Source: an uncultured Bacteroidota bacterium
GTDB lineage: Bacteria > Bacteroidota > Bacteroidia > Chitinophagales > Chitinophagaceae
Assembly: GCA_903905065.1 (NCBI GenBank)
Contig: CAIVEW010000068.1
Span: forward strand, 1-64,000
Direction of reading: 5' to 3'
DNA: 64,000 nucleotides
The notes beneath the pieces are model-generated. The model worked only from the letters and a program-made list of their open reading frames with translations, did no database searches and was not told where the DNA came from. The position numbers and the translations under genes were made by a program. Of this stretch, positions 25,468-35,000 are shown one piece after another. Within the stretch, counting starts at the first letter, position 1, and each line of letters starts with the position of its first letter.

Positions 25468-26020
25468 TACGTGCTCTCCACTCCGTTTCAGGAGCTTTAT
25501 TGATGTGACTAATAAAGCGGGCCAGAACAAATAAATAATCAGATAAGCGGTTGAGATATTGGATGACAAGCGGTGCTATCGTCTCGTTGTGTTCCTGCAT
25601 GTCCACACAAATACGCTCGGCTCTGCGGCATACGCACCTTGCCACGTGGCAGGTGGATGAAGAAAGGTTGCCGCCAGGGAGAATGAATGCGCGCATTTCG
25701 GGGAGTACTTCGTTCATCTCATCTATACGTTGTTCCAGCCACGTGACGTCGGCATCATGAAGGTCCGGCAGTTTCATTTTTACGTCTTTATCGGGCGTTG
25801 TAGCGAGTATGGAGCCTATAGTAAACAGGCGGTCCTGTATCTCTTGCAGCCATGTGCTGATTTGCTCATTCTGAGCCATATCGCGTACCATGCCAAGGTA
25901 GGAGTTCAATTCATCCACGGTGCCATAACTTTCAATGCGAATGTGATTCTTGGGGACACGTACGCCGCCTATGAGACTTGTACCGCCTTTGTCACCTGTT
26001 TTTGTGTATATCTTAAACAT
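25463..26020 (-). CDS. Cob(I)yrinic acid a,c-diamide adenosyltransferase, PduO type
   Basis: 185 residues. IYTKTGDKGGTSLIGG at the N-terminus binds ATP; YGTVDELNSYLGM and ILPGGNLSSSTCHVARCVCRRAERIC are the PduO signatures, with the arginine and glutamate of the active site. It converts cob(I)alamin to adenosylcobalamin, the cofactor needed by the mutase domain encoded at 23080. The frame ends at the last bases of the repeat 25356-25467. Full length. Confidence 0.94.
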   Translation of the reverse strand: MFKIYTKTGDKGGTSLIGGVRVPKNHIRIESYGTVDELNSYLGMVRDMAQNEQISTWLQEIQDRLFTIGSILATTPDKDVKMKLPDLHDADVTWLEQRIDEMNEVLPEMRAFILPGGNLSSSTCHVARCVCRRAERICVDMQEHNETIAPLVIQYLNRLSDYLFVLARFISHINKAPETEWRARI

Positions 26021-26026
26021 AAGTCT

Positions 26027-26056
26027 GAACCTGGATTTTCATGATTAAAGGATTTC
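26027..26056. repeat. Short intergenic motif shared with 7944-7972
   Basis: ACCTGGATTTTCATGATTAA then GGATTT. Same orientation in the window as the copy at 7944. Confidence 0.5.
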
Positions 26057-26087
26057 GCTGATTCATTTTTTTTGAACAAAAAACTGA

Positions 26088-26801
26088 CTACCGCGCCATT
26101 AATGACGCCGCACTTGGCTCCTGCCGGGTATCGGTTTCCACCTGGCCATCGCGGATTCTTATTATACGGTGGGTACAGTTGGCAATATCTTCTTCGTGGG
26201 TTACCAGCACTACGGTGTTGCCGCTTTCGTGGATGGCACGAAAAAGGTCCATGATCTCAACCGATGTTTTACTGTCCAGGTTGCCTGTGGGTTCATCGGC
26301 CAGGAGCAGTGATGGGTTATTAATGAGGGCGCGGGCTATGGCCACACGCTGGCTCTGACCACCGGATAGTTCATTGGGCTTGTGATGTGCGCGATCACTG
26401 AGGCCTACTTTTTGCAGCATGGCGCGGGCGCGCTCTTCCCGTTCCTTCTTGCCAGCACCTGCGTAAATAAGCGGCAGCCCCACATTCTCCCATGCAGTGA
26501 GCCGTGGCAGCAAGTTGAACTGCTGAAATACAAAACCGATCTCCACATTGCGCACATCAGCAAGCTGGTCATCCTCCATATTGCTTACATCCTTGCCGTT
26601 GAGAATATATTGCCCCGATGAGGGCGAATCCAGGCAGCCAAGTATATTCATCAGTGTTGACTTACCGGAGCCCGAGGGCCCCATCAGCGCCACGTATTCG
26701 TTCTGGCTGATCAGCAGGTTGATACCCTTGAGCACGGGCAGCTCCTGCTTGCCCAGGAAATAGCTTTTACAAATGCCGTTCAGCCTGATTACTTCTTTCA
26801 T
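26088..26801 (-). CDS. ABC transporter ATP-binding protein, LolD/MacB type
   Basis: 237 residues from ATG 26801; the 41-residue extension up to 26924 is a translation of the AAGTCGTAAGTC micro-repeat and is rejected. Walker A is GPSGSGKST (about 41-49), the Q-loop is [18 protein letters not shown], the signature is [15 protein letters not shown] and Walker B is [12 protein letters not shown]. The EPTGNLDS form and the absence of other domains mark the LolD/FtsE/MacB class for lipoprotein release or envelope export. No permease gene is adjacent, so the partner is unlinked. Confidence 0.92.
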   Translation of the reverse strand: MKEVIRLNGICKSYFLGKQELPVLKGINLLISQNEYVALMGPSGSGKSTLMNILGCLDSPSSGQYILNGKDVSNMEDDQLADVRNVEIGFVFQQFNLLPRLTAWENVGLPLIYAGAGKKEREERARAMLQKVGLSDRAHHKPNELSGGQSQRVAIARALINNPSLLLADEPTGNLDSKTSVEIMDLFRAIHESGNTVVLVTHEEDIANCTHRIIRIRDGQVETDTRQEPSAASLMAR

Positions 26802-26964
26802 TTTGAGTCGTAAGTCATAAGTCGTAAGTCGTAAGTCCGGGAGGCAGCTTATGGCAAACGAGTAGTTATTTCTCAAAAATACACATAATTTCACCCTTTG
26901 TACCAAGTCGCAACTTCTCGGCAATAATTTGCACGAATTGCTCCTTTCTTGGATTTTGGATTTT

Positions 26965-26972
26965 TATCTTTG
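26965..26972 (+). promoter_or_regulatory. Putative -7 element of ispE
   Basis: TATCTTTG, an exact TAnnTTTG match, 12 bp before the ispE ATG. TTG at 26938-26940 could be the -33 element (24-bp spacer). Confidence 0.5.
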
Positions 26973-26983
26973 GATTTTTCAAA

Positions 26984-27793
26984 ATGATCTGTTTTCCGAA
27001 TTGTAAAATAAATCTTGGGCTTTACGTTACCGCCAGAAGGGAAGACGGTTATCATGATATTGAGACGGTGTTTTATCCCCTGCCCTTGTGCGACGTATTG
27101 GAGATTGTTCCTTCTCCAGAAACGCGGCTTCACCTTAGCGGATTGCCAGTGGCCGGAGATGCGACAGGCAACCTGGTATGGAAGGCCTATGAACTAATGA
27201 AAGAAAACTACCCCGGTAAAATACCGCAGCTCGATATTTTCCTTCACAAGGCCATACCTATGGGTGCAGGCCTGGGCGGCGGCTCTGCGGATGGAGCGTA
27301 TATGCTGCGGCTGTTGAATGACTATTGCCACTTAGGACTGGAGAACGTACAACTGGCGGCATACGCATTGCGATTAGGCAGCGACTGCCCGTTCTTTATT
27401 TACGATACGCCGAAACTGGCCATGGGCAGGGGGGAGCGGATGACGGCAATAAACGTGGATATTTCTACCTATAGTATACAGCTAATATGCCCCGCCGTTC
27501 ATGTGAGTACCGCTAAGGCTTTCCAGATGATAACACCGCGGCCTGCACCATTCGGGCTGCAGCACTTGGCAGAAACGCCTGTCAGGGAATGGAGGAAGCT
27601 TATCGCCAACGACTTCGAAGGGCCGGTCTTTGAACAGCACCCGGAACTTGCTGTGATAAAGCAGCAATTGTATGATGGTGGTGCCTTGTATGCAGCTATG
27701 AGCGGAAGCGGGTCTGCTATCTTTGGGATCTTTGAAAAAGGAAAAAGGGCAGAGATCAAAGCGGAGGTAGCGTTTCAGGAGTTTTATGTCTGA
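26984..27793 (+). CDS. ispE: 4-diphosphocytidyl-2-C-methyl-D-erythritol kinase
   Basis: A 269-residue GHMP kinase of the MEP isoprenoid pathway, cytosolic. FPNCKINLGLYVTARREDGYHDIETVF gives the N-terminal substrate site with K8. PMGAGLGGGSADGAYML (about 92-108) is the GHMP ATP loop, and LGSDCPFF provides the catalytic aspartate D134. SGSGSAIFGIF near the end is motif 3. Length is normal. It is monocistronic here, ending in a strong terminator. Confidence 0.97.
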   Translation: MICFPNCKINLGLYVTARREDGYHDIETVFYPLPLCDVLEIVPSPETRLHLSGLPVAGDATGNLVWKAYELMKENYPGKIPQLDIFLHKAIPMGAGLGGGSADGAYMLRLLNDYCHLGLENVQLAAYALRLGSDCPFFIYDTPKLAMGRGERMTAINVDISTYSIQLICPAVHVSTAKAFQMITPRPAPFGLQHLAETPVREWRKLIANDFEGPVFEQHPELAVIKQQLYDGGALYAAMSGSGSAIFGIFEKGKRAEIKAEVAFQEFYV

Positions 27794-27829
27794 GCCGTGT
27801 TTCGGAGCCCCCAAATGTAAACATCGCAT

Positions 27830-27866
27830 AAAATCAAAAGCCCCGGTTTCGGGGCTTTGATTTTTA
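27830..27866. terminator. Bidirectional rho-independent terminator between ispE and the response regulator
   Basis: AAAGCCCCG-GTTT-CGGGGCTTT with flanking AAAATCA and TGATTTTT, so both strands see a stem followed by U. It separates convergent genes. Confidence 0.88.
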
Positions 27867-27880
27867 AAAGGATTCTCTTT

Positions 27881-28384
27881 CTATCCCAATCTTTTCGTTA
27901 GATATATGGACAAACCGAGTATAGCTACTATGGCTACGCAGAGGAGACTAATGATTTTCTTATAGTTGCCCGTGGCTTGTTTCAGGCCGTTGAGCTCATT
28001 GATGTTGTTGAGTATATTGCCCATGCGCGAAAAGGCGGTTTCACCCTTTATCACATAGTCGTAGGCGCCATACTTCATACTGTCTACTGCCACTTCCAGT
28101 TTGTCCTGGCCGGAGAGCATGATGACCTGTGAAGACGGGTGCAATTCCTTTATTTTCTTAAGCACTTCTACTCCGTTCTGCGCATCGGGCAGGTGAGCAT
28201 TGAGGTGAAAATCGAGTACAATGATCTCCGGATTGAGGTGCAGATCGGCGATGGCTGTTTCGCCGCTTTCGTAGGTTTTTATTTTATACTTGAAGCGATC
28301 TGAAATGTAGTCTTTCAGCATTTCATTCTGAATCGGCTCATCGTCGACCAGGAAAATATAGCGTGTGCTTTGTTCTATTGCCAT
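27881..28384 (-). CDS. Single-domain response regulator with C-terminal membrane anchor
   Basis: 167 residues from ATG 28384; an in-frame upstream extension is not family-like. The receiver domain occupies about 1-125: FLVDDEP acidic pair, IIVLDFHL with the phospho-acceptor aspartate, VIMLSGQDK and DYVIKGE with the switch lysine. The tail has IISLLCVAIVAILGLSIYLTKR, a membrane helix at about 143-163. No output domain is present. It lies 153 bp downstream of the hybrid kinase on the same strand, so phosphotransfer from its Hpt is likely (inference). Confidence 0.85.
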   Translation of the reverse strand: MAIEQSTRYIFLVDDEPIQNEMLKDYISDRFKYKIKTYESGETAIADLHLNPEIIVLDFHLNAHLPDAQNGVEVLKKIKELHPSSQVIMLSGQDKLEVAVDSMKYGAYDYVIKGETAFSRMGNILNNINELNGLKQATGNYKKIISLLCVAIVAILGLSIYLTKRLG

Positions 28385-28536
28385 AAAAAGTGTTTCGAAT
28401 GGTGAAAAATAGTAAAAAAAATCTGAAAAATGAATAATACAGACAATAGTTGATAAAATACTGTGCCATACGCGGTGAATTTCGGTTCCAAACCAGGAGA
28501 GCCAGGCCCCCACAGTTTTTTATTACGCCATGAGCA

Positions 28537-31212
28537 TCAGTTATTGTTCCTAAGTTCTACGAACGCTTTAGTGCATAAAAGTTTCAGATTGCTAACAAGC
28601 TCGGGCAAGGTATCGAAATGAGCGGCCTCACCGGCAGACTGTTCTATCAGGAATATTTTGCTTACGTCTTCCTTTACACCCATGTAAGATAGCTGCGGCT
28701 TAAGGGAGTGTGCAGCGATCTTTATGGCGGGATAATCTTTCACCACCATCGCTTTGTCTATGCTGTCCAGCAGCTTGGGGGCATTCTCCAGGAACATGCC
28801 TACATATTTCTTCTGTTTCTCCGGGTTGCCGCCGGTAAACGACCTCAGGAAATTCATATCAGTCACCTTATCCGGCAACACAGGCGGCGCTTTTGGTTTG
28901 ATAACTTCCGGCTCCGGCTGTCTGATGGGTTCGGCAACTATTGGTTCCGCGTTATTGTCCCTTGGTGCTACATTTTCCGGCGCAATATCCATTACCGTAT
29001 CCATCTTCAGGAGCAGTTCATCGGCCTGGAATGGTTTTGAGACATAGGCATTCATTCCTATGCTAAAGTACTCCTGCACGTCTTCCTGCAGCACATTTGC
29101 AGTCATAGCTATTATCCGCACGCTCCTCGCCGGTTCTGGCAGCGTACGACGAATTACTTTAGTTGCAGTTACCCCGTCCATCACCGGCATTTGAATATCC
29201 ATCAGCACTACATCAAACATTTCTTTTTTCAGTCGTTCTACCGCCTCCTGGCCGTTCACCGCTATTTGCACCCTGATGCCGGGTATGGTTTCCTTTAGCG
29301 TGTCTTCAGCCACCATCCGGTTAAATTCATTATCCTCCACCAGTAGCACTTTCAGCGTGTTCAGCCGCTCCATAGACCGCGCGTCCAGCAGGCTTTCTTT
29401 CTTTGCATGATCCTGTACATCGGCTTCTTCAAGCGGAATAGCACAGGTGAAGGTTGTGCCCTTACCCAGGGTACTGCGCACGGTTATCTCGCCACCCATA
29501 AGCCCTGTGAGCTGCTTGGATATGGTAAGCCCCAGCCCTGTGCCGCCAAACTTGCGCGTGGTATCGGCCCCAGCCTGTGTGAAGCTATCGAAAATGGTGT
29601 CTATGTACTCTGCACCTATACCTATGCCTGTATCGGTAACATCAAAATCTATCCAGAGTTTATTTTCTTCTTTTTTCTTCAGGGTCAGTTTGATCTCTAC
29701 ATGGCCTTTTTCGGTAAATTTTACCGCGTTGCCCGCAAGATTTATCAGCACCTGGTTAAGGCGTGTCGGGTCGCCCACCAGGCGTTTCGGAATAGCGGGA
29801 TCGATCGTAAGCAGTAATTCTATTTTCTTTTCCTCCACTTTCACCATCAACATATCCTTCACACTCTGTACCACTTCGTGTATGGAGAAATCGATGTGCT
29901 CTATAATAATTTTGCCGGCTTCGATCTTGGAGAGGTCGAGGATGTCATTGATAATTACGAGCAGGTTATTGGAAGAAAGCTGTATAGCGTTAAGATAGCG
30001 TAACTGTTCCGGTTTAGGGTCTTTAGTGAGCAGCAGGCGGGTAAGCCCCACTATCGCATTCATAGGCGTGCGTATTTCATGGCTCATATTGGCCATGAAC
30101 TGGTGCTTGAGGAATGCGGTGCGCTCGGCTACTTCTTTTTCTTTTTGCGCCAGCTCAGTCTCCTGCCGCACCTGCAGGTTCTTCAGCTTATTAAGCGTGG
30201 CCTGCTTGAAGATATCCTCCTTAAGTTTTTCAAATGATTTGAGGTGGTAGAAAGCTTTCGGAATATCTCCCATTTTGTCGTACAGCACTGACAGGACCTC
30301 GTGTATACTCATCATATCGTGGCGGCGGGTGTACTCACCGGCAAGATGGTAGGCGGCATCCAATGACTTCGCAGCCTCACGGTAGTTTTCGTTGTCCATG
30401 CTCATGCGGCCGAGGTAGAACAGGCATATGATCTGCACTTCGGCATTACCCAGTTTTTGGGCTTCCTGCAGCGCATGGGTGAGATACTTACCTGCCTTCG
30501 CGAAATCCAGCATTTTGTAATACACTTTTCCTACACCACTCTCTGCCAGCACAAAAGCCGCAGTCTCGGGTTCGGAGCGGTTCATGTTTTCTTCAAAGTA
30601 ATGCAGCGCTTCATTCAGCGACTCTTTTTTAAAGTATATGTTGCCAAGGGTATTGTAGATGTTGAGCAGGCTGTTAACGTTGTGTACCCGTTCAAAAATG
30701 GGCAGGCACTTCATCGCGTATTCCAGGGCGCTGTCGTAGTCGTTGAGATCGTATAACAGGTTAGAGATACTGGCCAGGATTATTGACTGATAATATTCTT
30801 CTCCCAACTCCTCGTTTATAGCCAGGGCTTTTTCATAATGGTTGAACACCCGTGCGAGGTCGCCAAGGTCACGGAAAATATTGCCGAGGTAGTACAATGC
30901 GGTTGCCTCCATGTTTTTATCATGGATCTTGCGGGCTATGGAAAGCGCTTCTTCCAGCACCTCAATCCCTGCATCGTATTCACCCTTCAGCCGGTTGCAG
31001 AACCCTTTCAGGCACAGCCCACGGCCTATACCCGATGGATAGGCGATGGTGCGCGAAAGGGTAATGATGTCATGGGCCATTTGTGCCGCCTCATCTACTT
31101 CAAAGTTTTTCACTTCTTCCGCAATATTTAATTGCGTATCAATCCGCGCTTTGGTATCAGTTTGAGTAGCCAGCAATGCCTGAAGCTCCTTGTATCTTGG
31201 TGTATCTATCAT
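28537..31212 (-). CDS. Cytosolic TPR hybrid sensor histidine kinase with REC and Hpt domains
   Basis: 891 residues with no signal peptide or membrane helix. About eight TPR units (~40-335) form the input, followed by a coiled coil (~335-368). HisKA has FMANMSHEIRTPMNAIVG with the phospho-accepting H378. The ATPase has NAVKFTEKG, GIGIG and FGGTGLGLTISKQL. A receiver domain (~624-745, LLVEDNEFNR, VVLMDIQMPVMDG) precedes a C-terminal Hpt domain with AAHSLKPQLSYMGV. The path His-Asp-His within one chain would end on a separate response regulator, and one lies directly downstream. Confidence 0.93.
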   Translation of the reverse strand: MIDTPRYKELQALLATQTDTKARIDTQLNIAEEVKNFEVDEAAQMAHDIITLSRTIAYPSGIGRGLCLKGFCNRLKGEYDAGIEVLEEALSIARKIHDKNMEATALYYLGNIFRDLGDLARVFNHYEKALAINEELGEEYYQSIILASISNLLYDLNDYDSALEYAMKCLPIFERVHNVNSLLNIYNTLGNIYFKKESLNEALHYFEENMNRSEPETAAFVLAESGVGKVYYKMLDFAKAGKYLTHALQEAQKLGNAEVQIICLFYLGRMSMDNENYREAAKSLDAAYHLAGEYTRRHDMMSIHEVLSVLYDKMGDIPKAFYHLKSFEKLKEDIFKQATLNKLKNLQVRQETELAQKEKEVAERTAFLKHQFMANMSHEIRTPMNAIVGLTRLLLTKDPKPEQLRYLNAIQLSSNNLLVIINDILDLSKIEAGKIIIEHIDFSIHEVVQSVKDMLMVKVEEKKIELLLTIDPAIPKRLVGDPTRLNQVLINLAGNAVKFTEKGHVEIKLTLKKKEENKLWIDFDVTDTGIGIGAEYIDTIFDSFTQAGADTTRKFGGTGLGLTISKQLTGLMGGEITVRSTLGKGTTFTCAIPLEEADVQDHAKKESLLDARSMERLNTLKVLLVEDNEFNRMVAEDTLKETIPGIRVQIAVNGQEAVERLKKEMFDVVLMDIQMPVMDGVTATKVIRRTLPEPARSVRIIAMTANVLQEDVQEYFSIGMNAYVSKPFQADELLLKMDTVMDIAPENVAPRDNNAEPIVAEPIRQPEPEVIKPKAPPVLPDKVTDMNFLRSFTGGNPEKQKKYVGMFLENAPKLLDSIDKAMVVKDYPAIKIAAHSLKPQLSYMGVKEDVSKIFLIEQSAGEAAHFDTLPELVSNLKLLCTKAFVELRNNN

Positions 31213-31326
31213 GGTCCGTAAAATTCGGCGCTATAAATATAAAAAAAAGGCAGGAATATTTGGCAGGAGGTTAACTGGTCTCAATCAGCGAAACTTGTAT
31301 CCTCTTTTTGCTCTGCCCTTAATCCA

Positions 31327-31965
31327 CTATTTCAAAAACGGATTATGCTTTTTCTCTTCGCCAATAGTTGTGGCGGGTCCATGGCCGGACAGCACGGTGG
31401 TTTCGCCGGGCAATGTGAACAGATGGGTGCGTATGCTCTTTATCAGGGTATCGAAGTTGCCGCCGGGCAGGTCGGTACGGCCGATGCTGCCGGAAAAAAG
31501 CACATCGCCGGAGATGACCCAGTTGCCCATGGGGTAGTAGAAGGACACACTGCCCGGAGAATGGCCGGGTGTGTGAAATACCTGCAGTGTGTCATCGCCA
31601 AGCTGCAGCGGCTGGCCTACGTTGATATAGGCTGTGGGTTTGGGCACATCCCGGAAATCGAATCCGAAAAGGGTGGCAGAGCCGGCGGCCATCTTCAGCA
31701 CTTCTGTTTCCTGCTCATGCAGGAGAAACGGTATTTTGTACTTGTCCATTAGGGCTTGCGCCCCGAAAATATGGTCTAAGTGGGCGTGCGTGTTAATGAT
31801 GGCCTGCGGCAGTAATTGCTTGTCCGTTATGTAGGCAAAAAGGGCTTCTTTTTCGTCTTGCTGGTACATGCCGGGGTCTACGATCCAGCATTGTTTTTTT
31901 TCATTGGCAATGATGTAGGTGTTCTCCTCAAAGGCATTGAAAGTAAAATAGTTAACATTTAACAT
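31327..31965 (-). CDS. MBL-fold metallo-hydrolase (glyoxalase II-like)
   Basis: 212 residues from ATG 31965; the upstream in-frame ATG at 32001 lies within the promoter. INTHAHLDHIFGAQAL is the HxHxDH zinc motif, FHTPGHSPGSVSFY the next histidine, WVISGDVLFSGSIGRTDLPGG the bridging aspartate, and VLSGHGPATTIGEEK the last histidine. This YcbL/GloB-type subgroup hydrolyses thioesters such as S-lactoylglutathione or related compounds. The physiological substrate is not set. Divergent from the TolB-like gene. Confidence 0.9.
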   Translation of the reverse strand: MLNVNYFTFNAFEENTYIIANEKKQCWIVDPGMYQQDEKEALFAYITDKQLLPQAIINTHAHLDHIFGAQALMDKYKIPFLLHEQETEVLKMAAGSATLFGFDFRDVPKPTAYINVGQPLQLGDDTLQVFHTPGHSPGSVSFYYPMGNWVISGDVLFSGSIGRTDLPGGNFDTLIKSIRTHLFTLPGETTVLSGHGPATTIGEEKKHNPFLK

Positions 31966-31998
31966 ATCGAATTCGTATAGTTTTAGTAATTTGTATGA

Positions 31999-32006
31999 CA
32001 AAAGTA
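31999..32006 (-). promoter_or_regulatory. Putative -7 element of the MBL hydrolase gene
   Basis: TACTTTTG on the minus strand matches TAnnTTTG and lies 34 bp before the ATG at 31965. Confidence 0.45.
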
Positions 32007-32014
32007 AGGCAATA

Positions 32015-35000
32015 ATGAGTCAACGGCTTAATCATCCCGCTCCTACCGGGATTTTGTACGGAACAATACTAAAAGCTATTTTGCTTCTATGTATTGCCAT
32101 GTGGTCGTATGATGCCGGTGCACAATCATACACGGAGACTTTTGGACAGAACAGATTGCAGTACCGCAAGTTTCAGTGGAAGTATTTTGATACCAAGCAT
32201 TTTCGTGTCTATCATTACGACAAGGCGGGCCGGCAACTGGGCCGGTATGTGGCCGAGGAGGCAGAAGATGATATAAGCCTCATAGAAAAAAAACTCGGTG
32301 GCCAGTTTCCAAAGCGCTTCAACATTATCCTCTACAATTCGTACGATGAGTACCGGCAATCGAATGTTGGCCTTAAAGATGAGGCGCAGGGTATAGGCAA
32401 TGCCAAGGGCGGCACCGTGAACCTGGTGGGCGATAAGCTCGTGGTGTACTTCACGGGCGAGCATAACGACCTGCAACACCAGATACGCAGCGGCATGGCA
32501 CGCGTGGTGATGGAGCGCATGATGTTTGGCGAGAACTTCAAGAAGATGGTGAAGAACGCCCTGCTGCTTAACCTGCCGGAATGGGTAACCGACGGCTACA
32601 TAGCCTACCTGGTAGACGGCTGGGATGCGAAGAGCAACAGTGAGTGGAAAAGCCTGCTGGATGCCCGGCCGGATGCAGGTTTTTATGCACTTTCTGACCA
32701 ATACCCGGAACTGGCCGGCAAGGCGTTCTGGAAATTTGTATCGAGCCAGTATAGCAATAAAACCGTGAAGGAGTTGCTGTATAGCATGCAGCAGAAAACG
32801 AGCCTCAATAAGGCAACAAAGGACAAGGCCAACCTGGGATTGAAAGTGACGAAGGCCTATGATTCGTGCATCAATTTTTACAAAGGTGTTTATGCACAGG
32901 ATGCGCTGAAGCAGGAAACGCCAGATAGCACTAAGGGTCTTATAGCGCTGAAAGTACCCAAAGACAACAGCATCATCCGGGACATAAGGGTATCGCCGAG
33001 GGGCAGTGATATCTGCTATGTGGTTTGGAAAGATGGGGAGTTTACCGTGTATCAGCAAAAGACCGCTAAAGAACAGGATGTGGCTACGCTGCTGACCGGC
33101 GGGCAAAAAGATCTTACTGAACAGACAGACCCCACTTACCCGATGGTTGCTTGGTCTAATACCGGATATAAAATGGCGCTGCTGTATAAAAAGGGAAAGA
33201 CCATGCGGCTGCGCGTATACAACAGCCTGAAGGGCAGGACGAATGACTATGTGATCCCGAAGAACCGTTTCGACCGTGTGCTGAGCATGGCTTTCATGAC
33301 GGTGCAGGATGAAGACCGGCTGGTGTTCTCGGCTATCAGAAAGAGCCAGACCGACCTGTACATGTTTACGTTCAAGGGCTCCAGGATGACGAACATAACC
33401 GATGATGTGTGGGACGATGTTTCACCGCAGTTCATAAGCGGGGGCTCGCGCACGGGGATATTGTTCCTCTCTAACCGGCCGAAGCCGAACCTCAATGTGC
33501 CACTGGGTGTGAACGAACTTCCCACCGGCCCGATGAACGTGTATTTTTATGATACAAAGACCGAAAGAACCGAGCTGCTGCAACTGACGAATACAAGGAC
33601 AGGCCATATCTCGCAGCCCACGCAGTATGGCCTCGATAACTTCGCTTACCTGGATGACAGCAACGGCATCAACAATAAATATGTGGTGCTGTTTGCGCAC
33701 GATAGCCGTAACAAGGACTCTGCTTATTCTGTGCCCATTACCAACTATTCGACAAGCATACTGAGCCAGCAATATAACCTGGCCAGCGGTGATGTAGCAG
33801 ATGTGATACAGGAAGAGGACCGATACATGGTGTACTTTCATGAACTCCAGATGCCGGGGGTGAATGCTACAGTAAAGAATCTGTCGCCTACGATCTTATC
33901 GGCGGAAAGACAGGAGGTCAAGAGCAAAGTGGGTAGTGATAATTCGCCATTGCCATTTGTCCGTGGCAAGTATAAGGCGGAGGAAGAGGAACAACCGGAA
34001 CAGCCGGAGATAAAGAGTGGGAATGCATTCCAGTCAGAATTTTCGGACACAACTGTTGCTCCAAGAAAGAAAGTGAAAAGCAAGCCTAATAACATTTTTA
34101 ATGCGAGTAAGGCTAATAGCAGCGCAGACAGCTCTACGCTCACCGAAATAACGGACAGCGCGTACCTGAACATGAAGCCATCGCCTTACCGGCAAAGTTT
34201 CAAACCGGATTTTTTCTCCGTGAAGCTGGACAACAGTATATTGTTCTCGCAATATCAGTCTATAGCGAGCAATGGCGGGCAATATAACAACCCATCGCTG
34301 GGTGCGCTTACTACCCTGGCCATGAATGAGCTGATGGAAGACCAGAAAATAACTGCTGGTTTCCAGTTGCCGATCAATCTTTCATCATCTACCTATTTCC
34401 TGCAGTACCAGAACCTGAAGCACCGGCTGGATTGGGGCATCCTGTTCCTGCGCAATGCGGACAAATCTTATAAAAACGTAGGTTATGTAGATAGCAAAGG
34501 CGTTCTTGTTTTAGTGCAGCCACAGTTGTTCAAATCAGTATCGAACATGGTGGAGGCTGATTTCAGCTATCCGCTGGACAGGGTACGCAGCATACGTTTC
34601 CATACAGCATTAAGGCAGGACAAGTTCGTAGAAAAAATTACAGATACCCTTAGCCTGGGGTATTCTGTGCCCAACACAGTAAACTATACTTCTGTGAGCA
34701 GGCTGGAATATGTTTTTGATAATACCATAAGTCCAGTGCTGAACATATCGAACGGCACTAAATTCAAGGTATATGGAGAAGAATTGTATGGCCTGAATAA
34801 TGGGAACAAGAGCTGTTACAATTTGGGTGTGGATATCAGGCACTACCAAAAGCTCTATAAAAATTTTATTCTCGCCAACCGGCTCGCCTATGCGCACTCA
34901 GATGGTAACAGCGAAGTTGAATACCTGACTGGCGGAGTGGACAACTGGATAGCACCTAAGCAAGCTGCAGGTGCCGGGCAACCGCCAGCCGACAATTATG

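Noticed and set aside
32126-33106. 326-codon frame on the minus strand
   Set aside because: Antisense to the N-terminal half of the TolB-like gene, no recognisable domain.
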